Positions 1 through 5,578 of a stretch of DNA of 8,869 bases are shown piece by piece. Numbering within the stretch: the first letter of the stretch is position 1; each line of letters opens with the position of its first letter. This DNA is from Candidatus Brocadiaceae bacterium (GTDB lineage Bacteria > Planctomycetota > Brocadiia > SM23-32), in NCBI GenBank assembly GCA_003551785.1, contig PUNP01000059.1, positions 1-8,869 of the forward strand, read 5' to 3'. Below the pieces are notes generated by a model, which was not told where the DNA came from, did no database searches, and was given only the letters and a program-made list of their open reading frames with translations. A program made the position numbers and the translations under genes.

Positions 1-4
1 ACGT

Positions 5-85
5 TGTAGGGGCGACTGGCAGGTCGCCCTGACTGCGCGATTTTGTCCTTGATCGTTCAGGGGCGAACAGCCATTCGCCCCTACA
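5..85. repeat. REPIN-like element: two inverted copies of a hairpin unit
   Basis: The element is bounded by perfect 11-base terminal inverted repeats, TGTAGGGGCGA at 5-15 and TCGCCCCTACA at 75-85. Each end is itself a hairpin. The left one is GGGCGAC (10-16) with GTCGCCC (23-29) and a 6-base loop. The right one is AGGGGCGAA (59-67) with TTCGCCCCT (74-82) and a 6-base loop. Read on opposite strands, the two hairpins are the same unit of about 26 bases, separated by about 28 bases of unrelated sequence. This matches the layout of REP doublets (REPINs) or very small MITEs. It lies downstream of the minus-strand heptosyltransferase gene and could protect or end that transcript, but no T-run follows either hairpin. 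Whether it is multicopy cannot be judged from one window. Confidence 0.75.
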
Positions 86-122
86 GTCGATTGAGCGACA
101 AAAAAATGTTAGATTGGTTAGG

Positions 123-141
123 CTAAGGACCTAAGGACCTA
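123..141. repeat. Short tandem repeat, 8-base unit CTAAGGAC
   Basis: CTAAGGAC occurs twice head to tail and is followed by a partial third unit (CTA). It sits between the paired-hairpin element and the stop codon of the heptosyltransferase gene, in non-coding DNA. The likely origin is replication slippage, and no function is evident. Confidence 0.5.
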
Positions 142-153
142 TTATATCATAAA

Positions 154-1215
154 TCATTCTCGATAATCACGGGAAAGGGCTTTTTCACAGACCTTATAAA
201 CTGTTTTGGGAGTGAGCTGGGTCATACATCTATGGTCTTTAGTGCAAATTTTTTTCTGGCACGGCCCGCAATCTACATCAACTCTCGCCACATAATCGTG
301 CGGGAAGCCGCTCTCGGTATAAGCAGGTGCCGTTGGCCCCATCAAACAAACCGTCGGGGTATTCAGAGCTACGCCATAATGCCGGGGACCGGAATCAGTC
401 GAGATAAGCAGTTCGGCCCTGTCTACAGCATATTTCAGCAGATGCAGGTCAAGTCCACAGGAGGTCAGGTTAAATGTCGGCACAGTGACCAAATTTTGCA
501 GTTTTTTAACCAGAACGTTCGCTGATGGGGCTCCGATAAAAGCGATGTCGGCTGCGAATTTTTCAGCCAACATTTCTATCAATTCCTTATAATGTTTAAG
601 GGGCCATAATTTTGATGGGCCATACCCCGCCGATGGGTGAATAAGAAACAGTGGGGAGTCGGGTTTTATGCCTCTTCCCGACAATATTTTTTCCGCGCTA
701 AAGCCGTCTGCTCCCGAATAATTCAGATAGGGATGTGTATCGCCCGATTCAATATCTAACGGCTCTAACAAATCAAGGTAATATTTTGCCATATAGAATG
801 GTTGGAATACCCCATTTTCATCCGTCGGGCGCTCAATAGCTGTAGTAAGCAGCATCTTCCGGGCATCACGCTTATAACCTATCCGGCTATCAACCCTGGC
901 GAACCACATCATAAGGGCTGAACTGAATGAATGGGGAAGGATTACGGCCACATCACAATCATTGGCTTTAATTTCGCCAACGCATCGTCCGAAGTTTTTT
1001 ACACTCTCCCACCCATCACTCCGCCGGTCATAGGGAATTATCTTATCGACAAACTCATTCCGCCTGATGACGGGGACAAGGGTAGAATCAATAACAATGG
1101 TAACGTGGATGTCATGTAAATTTTCTTTCAATGCCCGTAATAACGGAGTGGCCATAACTACGTCGCCGACCCAGTTAGGCATCCTTACACAAATTCTGTT
1201 CATATGGAATGGCAT
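154..1215 (-). CDS. waaF: ADP-heptose:LPS heptosyltransferase II-type glycosyltransferase (GT9, WaaF-like)
   Basis: Enzymes of this family move L-glycero-D-manno-heptose from ADP-heptose to the inner core of lipopolysaccharide at the cytoplasmic face of the inner membrane. The 353 residues match the usual length. Visible motifs are the N-terminal acceptor-side signature PNWVGDVVMATP (13-24), the nucleotide-sugar signature HPSAGYGPSKLWP (193-205), the DSGPRHYGVALNTP segment (274-287) followed by GPT (293-295), and the C-terminal cysteine cluster C316, C319, C324 and C330 typical of WaaF/GT9 proteins. Only one base separates its ATG from the stop of the small membrane protein gene upstream, so translation is probably coupled. 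A second in-frame ATG at 1203 gives a start nearer the conserved region (MNRICVRMPNW) and is equally possible; neither has a strong Shine-Dalgarno sequence. GT9 membership is certain. The exact acceptor (heptose I, Kdo or another sugar) is inferred. Confidence 0.9.
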   Translation of the reverse strand: MPFHMNRICVRMPNWVGDVVMATPLLRALKENLHDIHVTIVIDSTLVPVIRRNEFVDKIIPYDRRSDGWESVKNFGRCVGEIKANDCDVAVILPHSFSSALMMWFARVDSRIGYKRDARKMLLTTAIERPTDENGVFQPFYMAKYYLDLLEPLDIESGDTHPYLNYSGADGFSAEKILSGRGIKPDSPLFLIHPSAGYGPSKLWPLKHYKELIEMLAEKFAADIAFIGAPSANVLVKKLQNLVTVPTFNLTSCGLDLHLLKYAVDRAELLISTDSGPRHYGVALNTPTVCLMGPTAPAYTESGFPHDYVARVDVDCGPCQKKICTKDHRCMTQLTPKTVYKVCEKALSRDYRE

Positions 1216-1216
1216 T

Positions 1217-1492
1217 TTACTGAATCACCGAAACGTCGAAACTGCGTTCATCGAACTCGGGGCTGCGTCGCCATATCCTCAGCATCCTTTCAAAGTATTT
1301 TCGCTCATAATGCTCGGGCACCTCAACCGTAGCCTCATCGGCATCTAATTGATTAGCAAGCATATTGGTGGTATGAGCTGTGGATTCTATAGTTTCCGAT
1401 ACCCGCCCGGTAACGGAAACATATCCCCACACCAGAATCCCGGTGATTAACAGTATTATCACAAACAATATATATGTTTTTTTAATGATCAT
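1217..1492 (-). CDS. Small single-pass membrane protein of unknown function in a pilus-like operon
   Basis: I do not recognise this 91-residue protein. It starts with a short basic segment (MIIKK), then one hydrophobic helix at about residues 6-27, then about 64 polar, acidic residues containing a basic patch (RMLRIWRRS). This suggests an inner-membrane anchor with the C-terminus in the periplasm. The open frame extends upstream to an ATG at 1570. That start would overlap the end of the PilO-like gene by 53 bases and add 26 residues without membrane or signal character, although an AAAGGG-like sequence lies 8 bases before it. The ATG at 1492 leaves a 25-base gap and puts the helix at the N-terminus, so I chose it. 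The gene lies between the PilO-like and heptosyltransferase genes and ends one base before the latter, so it is almost certainly cotranscribed. In the Akkermansia-type cluster this slot holds Amuc_1099, also N-terminally anchored, but I see no sequence proof of homology. Confidence 0.7.
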   Translation of the reverse strand: MIIKKTYILFVIILLITGILVWGYVSVTGRVSETIESTAHTTNMLANQLDADEATVEVPEHYERKYFERMLRIWRRSPEFDERSFDVSVIQ

Positions 1493-1517
1493 AGCTTTTG
1501 GTTTTGTCGTTATGTGG

Positions 1518-2351
1518 TTACTTATCAGTCTGAACGTAGAAATCGAGCAGATCCATTTGAATCTCCACATTCACAACACCCTTTTGACGCCTTTCGTTAT
1601 CGGTATTCAGATTTATTTTATTGATGATTAAAAACGGTGTAGGATTGCTCATATTGATAGCCGAGAGATCGTCTAATAGTATTTTGAGTATATCCAATCG
1701 AATGTCTAACTTCATTTGAACGGGGAAAACTTGACATTGCGGCATTGAAACCCCGGCAATAGTCGCGTGCTCGAGTTCATGCATTTTCTCCGGGTCTGAT
1801 ATAGTAATTCCGTTAATATTTATTGGTGCGTCCACAGAATGGCGGTTCAATATCTCAACTAAAATGTAAGCGATAGCGGTTTTCTTTTCCAGAAGGGGGA
1901 AAAGCTCCGGTGCGGGGCGCCCGTCCGTCCGCCCCACCCATTCGTCAACAGCGCCCAAGTTCAGAAAACCCTGACTTTTCGCTTTAGCTTCAATTTCCGC
2001 CATAAATTCCCTGAAATTGCCCGCAACTCTATAAGGGTCGCCGGAAGCCGTTTCAAGCAAATCATGGGAAAACAAGTCGTCTTGTAAATCCAGGTAAAAC
2101 TCAGAAGATTCTTGAAGTTCGGAAATCAAATGCTCTCTGGTATTATCAAAAACATCGATATTCGCAACCGAAGGCATTATATCCGCCTGGAGCCTTTCAT
2201 TTAAGGTCGATTCAACCGCCCGAAGCTCGTTTAGTGATTCAGAATAATCTTGAAAAGCGGGAAATGCTCCCAAAACCGCTGCAATAACAGCCGCAAACCA
2301 CAGAAGTATCAAAAGCAGGATGCTAAGTAGTTTTTTGTTACCTGGCTTCAT
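1518..2351 (-). CDS. PilO/Amuc_1100-like inner-membrane pilus-assembly protein
   Basis: The 277-residue protein has a basic N-terminus, one transmembrane helix at about 8-28, a stretch with coiled-coil character at about 36-80, and a C-terminal periplasmic domain. The last 70 residues (LDIRLDILKILLDDLSAIN, then the NPTPFLIINKINL region and a closing strand NVEIQMDLLDFYV) resemble the C-terminal ferredoxin-like fold of PilO and, in layout, Amuc_1100 of Akkermansia. In type IV pilus systems PilO pairs with PilN in the inner membrane and links the cytoplasmic PilM ring to the outer-membrane secretin. The gene starts 7 bases after the PilM-like gene. AGGA lies 11 bases before the ATG, overlapping the end of the upstream reading frame. 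The family call rests on topology, gene order and weak C-terminal resemblance; residue identity is low. Other PilO/GspM-like proteins are the alternative. Confidence 0.7.
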   Translation of the reverse strand: MKPGNKKLLSILLLILLWFAAVIAAVLGAFPAFQDYSESLNELRAVESTLNERLQADIMPSVANIDVFDNTREHLISELQESSEFYLDLQDDLFSHDLLETASGDPYRVAGNFREFMAEIEAKAKSQGFLNLGAVDEWVGRTDGRPAPELFPLLEKKTAIAYILVEILNRHSVDAPININGITISDPEKMHELEHATIAGVSMPQCQVFPVQMKLDIRLDILKILLDDLSAINMSNPTPFLIINKINLNTDNERRQKGVVNVEIQMDLLDFYVQTDK

Positions 2352-2358
2352 GTATTGT

Positions 2359-4269
2359 TTAATCCTGTAGAATAGGGGTTATGATCTCTATTTCAAAAGC
2401 CATTTTCTCATGGTCCCAGCTTAATATTCTCACTCTGGTAATAGCAAACTCGCTTTCCAGTTGCTCATCATCTTCACTTTGGAACGGTTCATTCAACGTG
2501 AAGGCGCTATCACCGCGGAACTTTCCGAAAGAATACAAACTGTCCGTCTCAAAAACGTAAACCCGGTCTCCCTGTTGAATGAGTTCTTGCCAAATTAAAC
2601 TATCTCCGGATAGAGTTACCCTCTGCTCAGCACTTTTAAACTCTGCCTGTGAAACGGCCAGAGCAAGCGTTTTCGACTTCCTGAGCTGGGACAGCAGTCT
2701 CGTATCGAATTCCGAATATGCCCGCGAAGGGGATAAATTGCCATTGCTGATAACTCCACTTATATGTGTAGAAAAGACATGAAGCTCCTGACCTCCTGCT
2801 TCACCGCTCTGAATAACTTCTGGCACCGTTTTCAGTTCTTCAAGCCGGAAACTGACTTGGACATCCTCCTCCTCCTCCTCCGTTTCGTACTGATTGGCAT
2901 GAGCAAAGGAGGAGGTGATAGCGGAAACGATTTCTGCCACCTGAGCTCTGCCTCTGGGGATTTCTGAGAGGCGGTAAATACCGGCGGTAATAGCATCAAC
3001 ATCCGCAGCATCTTCTAACTCGCGCTGCCTGTCTGCAAATAAATATACAACATCCTGTGCGGGTTCCAGTACTTCACGGATTCGGGCGTCTACCGTACGA
3101 AAGAAGAAAGTCAAGGCTAAAGCTAAAAACAAAGCGGCGGCAGCCAGCAAGGTACCCCAGTTTTTCTTTCCGGCCCTTTTGACACTGCGTGCTGTAGTTT
3201 CCGGAGCGAGAGAGAATGTAAAAGAAGTACCACCAAGTGCTTTGATACCTGCCCCTAACGCGACGGCAAAGCGGTCCAGGTTGGAAGTTAAAAATTTGCG
3301 GTCAACTCCCTTTTTCACGGAAAACCCGTGTGTTTTAGAAATGATATGGGGCGGCCGGCCGGTGATTTGCCCAAATTTCTGCTTAACACCGGGTAAACGA
3401 CGCCCGCCACCGCACAAAAAAACATTCTCAAAATCCGATGAATTGCCGGTTCGCTCCACATACTCTAATTGCGTTTTCATCTCACGTGCGAGTTGTTGTA
3501 TGCCTGGTTTGATGATTTCAAACAAGGCCTCGGCCATGGGCGATTCTTTTATTTTATGCTTCGACTCTTCGGCCTGCTTAAACGGAATTTCAAATTTCTC
3601 AGTCAAAATTTTCGTAATGTCATCGCCACCATAAGCAAAATCCCGCAACCAAAACTCATCATCATATACCCCCACCATAATACAATTTCGCGCCCCGATA
3701 TCTACTCCGAGACAAGAGGTCGGGTCTATGGATTCATCATATTTCAAAAAACTGAGAAGCCCCATCGGTGTCAATATTATTTCTGCAATTTTGTCTACGC
3801 CCGCTTTTGAAAACGCTGTTATATAGGTATGAATAGCAGACTTTTTTACGGCAAAAAGCAGCCCGTTGAGGCGTCCCCCTTCAGAAGTCGCCTGAGGAAA
3901 CATGTGGTAATCCCAAAAAACCTCGTCAAGAACATAGGGGATAGTGTTAGAAGCTTCATACCTCACTAATTCTTCTAAAGTTCGTTTACCAACTATAGCG
4001 ATGTCTATCTCATGGATAAGTGTATTGACCGGCGGAATTGCGACAGTAACAGGGTAGCGGCTGATATGATAGCGGTTTTCAAATTCTGCAATTCCTTTCC
4101 AGATACGCGAGTCACGGCTGGGGTCTTTATTTGTCTGGGACAAAACGGGAGGCGAAAGCTTGATTATGCCGGCATCAAGGATTTCAATGCCGTGTCTGGC
4201 TTTGCGTAAAAAAGCCCCTTTAATGGTGCTGTTTCCGATGTCTATGGCCCAAATTTTAGAAACCGACAT
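2359..4269 (-). CDS. pilM: PilM-like actin-fold ATPase fused to a PilN-like membrane/periplasmic region
   Basis: Numbered from the ATG at 4269 (636 residues), the first 350 or so residues are a PilM/FtsA-type actin fold. Phosphate-1 loop AIDIGNSTIKGAF is at 8-20, phosphate-2 segment GVDIGARNCIMVG at 188-200, adenosine-site glycines FLCGGGRRLPGV at 284-295 and VALGAG at 336-341. A transmembrane helix follows at about 370-391, then a helical segment, an acidic run of five Glu at about 464-468, and a 170-residue C-terminal domain. Classical PilM is about 350 residues and wholly cytoplasmic, while PilN supplies the helix and periplasmic domain, so this looks like a natural PilM-PilN fusion. It is the first gene of the envelope operon and stops 7 bases before the PilO-like gene. 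The frame can be opened at a TTG (4284), but the ATG at 4269 directly precedes the conserved domain and is preferred. PilM assignment is firm; PilN identity of the C-terminal part is inferred from architecture. Confidence 0.85.
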   Translation of the reverse strand: MSVSKIWAIDIGNSTIKGAFLRKARHGIEILDAGIIKLSPPVLSQTNKDPSRDSRIWKGIAEFENRYHISRYPVTVAIPPVNTLIHEIDIAIVGKRTLEELVRYEASNTIPYVLDEVFWDYHMFPQATSEGGRLNGLLFAVKKSAIHTYITAFSKAGVDKIAEIILTPMGLLSFLKYDESIDPTSCLGVDIGARNCIMVGVYDDEFWLRDFAYGGDDITKILTEKFEIPFKQAEESKHKIKESPMAEALFEIIKPGIQQLAREMKTQLEYVERTGNSSDFENVFLCGGGRRLPGVKQKFGQITGRPPHIISKTHGFSVKKGVDRKFLTSNLDRFAVALGAGIKALGGTSFTFSLAPETTARSVKRAGKKNWGTLLAAAALFLALALTFFFRTVDARIREVLEPAQDVVYLFADRQRELEDAADVDAITAGIYRLSEIPRGRAQVAEIVSAITSSFAHANQYETEEEEEDVQVSFRLEELKTVPEVIQSGEAGGQELHVFSTHISGVISNGNLSPSRAYSEFDTRLLSQLRKSKTLALAVSQAEFKSAEQRVTLSGDSLIWQELIQQGDRVYVFETDSLYSFGKFRGDSAFTLNEPFQSEDDEQLESEFAITRVRILSWDHEKMAFEIEIITPILQD

Positions 4270-4318
4270 AAGCCCCACTCGCAAATAAAATTATTGTAAA
4301 TATCCAGTGAATCACGGC

Positions 4319-4364
4319 AACCTCTCACTAACGGGACAGTGCACGTTGGTAATGTCACGAGGTT
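4319..4364 (-). promoter_or_regulatory. Inverted repeat in the predicted pilM leader
   Basis: AACCTC (4319-4324) and GAGGTT (4359-4364) are perfect inverted arms. Inside them ACTAACG (4327-4333) and CGTTGGT (4344-4350) pair at six of seven positions around a 10-base loop. The structure lies between the predicted transcription start and the first gene, so it could be a leader hairpin or a protein-binding dyad. It fits no riboswitch family I know, and chance is a real alternative. Confidence 0.25.
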
Positions 4365-4383
4365 CACAAAGGACTTGCAATTC

Positions 4384-4413
4384 ATTATACAGTAGATATT
4401 CCACCTTATGCAA
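4384..4413 (-). promoter_or_regulatory. Predicted sigma70-type promoter of the pilM operon
   Basis: On the minus strand a perfect TATAAT (4389-4384) follows TTGCAT (4413-4408) with an 18-base spacer. The bases TG directly precede the -10 box. Transcription would begin near 4377, leaving a leader of about 108 bases before the ATG at 4269. This is the best promoter-like match in the divergent intergenic region. It is a sequence match only, and the -35 box is weak (TTG conserved). Confidence 0.5.
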
Positions 4414-4481
4414 TCGCAAGCATTCGTATTAAAATTTGTTATGACTTTTGGGGGCGGGAAGCTCTAATTGTCATACTCGGC

Positions 4482-4490
4482 TGATATACT
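4482..4490 (+). promoter_or_regulatory. Possible extended -10 promoter for holA
   Basis: TGATATACT fits the extended -10 form TGnTATAAT with one mismatch. No good -35 box lies at 16-18 bases; TTGTCA at 4468-4473 is too close, with an 11-base spacer. Transcription would start near 4497, about 32 bases before the holA ATG, which is a sensible distance. Confidence 0.35.
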
Positions 4491-4528
4491 TGAAAAAAAA
4501 GGTTTATCTCGATTAATATATAAGCGTT

Positions 4529-5545
4529 ATGAATATTAATGCGCTACAGATAGAAAAGCATCTAATGGGCAGTGCTCCGTCTTCGCCGCTCTATGTCGTT
4601 TGCGGTGAAGATGAATCATTAAAATCTTCTGTGCTTTCGAGTTTGCGGGCTGCCAATGAGGCAGATGATCAGCCCGGCAGCACTACTTTGGAAGTCGATG
4701 AATTAGAAGACCATCGACGTATTTTTGATGAGCTTTACACCCAGCCGTTCCTGGGCATGGCCGGCAAGAGGATGGTGATAGTGCGCAGAGGGGAAGAACT
4801 GGTCGATGCAGCCTCCGACCAGCTTACCGAATACGCGAAAAAACCATCCCGAACTTCTATTTTGGTGCTTTGTTGTGAAAAATTAGGCAGGCGATCCAAC
4901 CCGGGGCGTACACTTTCCAAAAATTCAGTATGGGTGGATTGCAGCAAAATAAAATGGGATGAAGCCCGGCGGTGGGTTGCGCAACAAGTGAGGAGTGAGG
5001 GGCTTAAAATTGATGGTCGGGCCGCAAGCGATTTGGTTCAGTCGATAGGGCCCCATGTGACGGCTCTGAAGCGGGAGTTGGATAAGCTGGTTCTTTATGC
5101 TGCTGAGAGTGGTTTTATTGACCAGAGAGCAGTCCATGACGTGGTGCCTGCAAGTCGCGCCCGAACGGTGTTTGAACTGAGCGATGCAATCGCAGCATCA
5201 AAAATTAAGGAGTCTGTTGAGCTGGGGCAGACTTTATTGTTACATGGCGAGGAACCCATAATGATCGTAGCGTTTTTAAGTTCACGGTTCCGGGACCTGT
5301 GGCAGGTTTATCGGTTGACTAAAAGGCGCATGCCGCTGCGGGATATAGCCTCCGAAGTGGGGATGCCCGAATTCGCCGTCAAACGGGCTGCACAGGCTGT
5401 GAGAAGGCGAAACGACCAGTGGTTCGCCAGGCGGTTGCGGATGCTGTCGGAGGCCGACACTGCATTGAAAACGACATCTATGCCGTCGAAAAGCTTGCAA
5501 ACATGGCTGACGGGGCTTATAGCCGGGTTGGGAGCGAGGGATTAA
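4529..5545 (+). CDS. holA: DNA polymerase III subunit delta (clamp loader)
   Basis: The delta subunit opens the beta sliding clamp as part of the clamp-loader complex and does not itself hydrolyse ATP. The 338 residues match the family length. Hallmarks seen are the opening strand and degenerate P-loop YVVCGEDESLK (22-32), the FDELYTQPFLGMAGKRMVIVR block (clamp-contact region, 66-86), the IGPHVTALKRELDKLVLYA helix (173-191) where the family has a conserved G-D-L-x-x-L-x-x-E-x-x-K-L pattern, and the collar-domain segment LLLHGEEPIMIVAFLSSRF (236-254). The C-terminal helices are complete. No clear Shine-Dalgarno sequence precedes the ATG at 4529, but the conserved domain begins about 20 residues later, as usual. 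It is transcribed alone, divergent from the pilM operon and convergent with the diguanylate cyclase gene, with 33 bases between the two stop codons. Confidence 0.93.
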   Translation: MNINALQIEKHLMGSAPSSPLYVVCGEDESLKSSVLSSLRAANEADDQPGSTTLEVDELEDHRRIFDELYTQPFLGMAGKRMVIVRRGEELVDAASDQLTEYAKKPSRTSILVLCCEKLGRRSNPGRTLSKNSVWVDCSKIKWDEARRWVAQQVRSEGLKIDGRAASDLVQSIGPHVTALKRELDKLVLYAAESGFIDQRAVHDVVPASRARTVFELSDAIAASKIKESVELGQTLLLHGEEPIMIVAFLSSRFRDLWQVYRLTKRRMPLRDIASEVGMPEFAVKRAAQAVRRRNDQWFARRLRMLSEADTALKTTSMPSKSLQTWLTGLIAGLGARD

Positions 5546-5578
5546 AGCGTGTCTGCCCCGATTTCCAGCAACCGTAGC

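Noticed and set aside
59..110. Rho-independent terminator for the minus-strand operon formed by the right hairpin
   Set aside because: The stem is strong, but the bases that follow it in the reading direction are GAACGATC, not a T-run. The T-run on that strand lies before the hairpin.
1493..1570. Upstream extension of the small membrane protein to an ATG at 1570 with an AAAGGG-like sequence before it
   Set aside because: The extension overlaps the end of the PilO-like coding sequence by 53 bases, adds no recognisable signal and buries the membrane helix. The purine-rich stretch is explained by the codons of the overlapping gene.
2905..2919. Near-perfect Shine-Dalgarno-like AAAGGAGGAGGTGAT on the plus strand
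   Set aside because: It lies inside the minus-strand PilM/N gene, opposite codons for ITSSF. No credible plus-strand gene starts just downstream.
3179..3634. Plus-strand open frame of 151 codons
   Set aside because: It lies wholly antisense to the PilM actin domain, has no recognisable protein features and no proper initiation site.
4270..4284. TTG start for the PilM-like protein at 4284
   Set aside because: It adds only five residues. The ATG at 4269 places the actin-fold start at the usual distance from the N-terminus.
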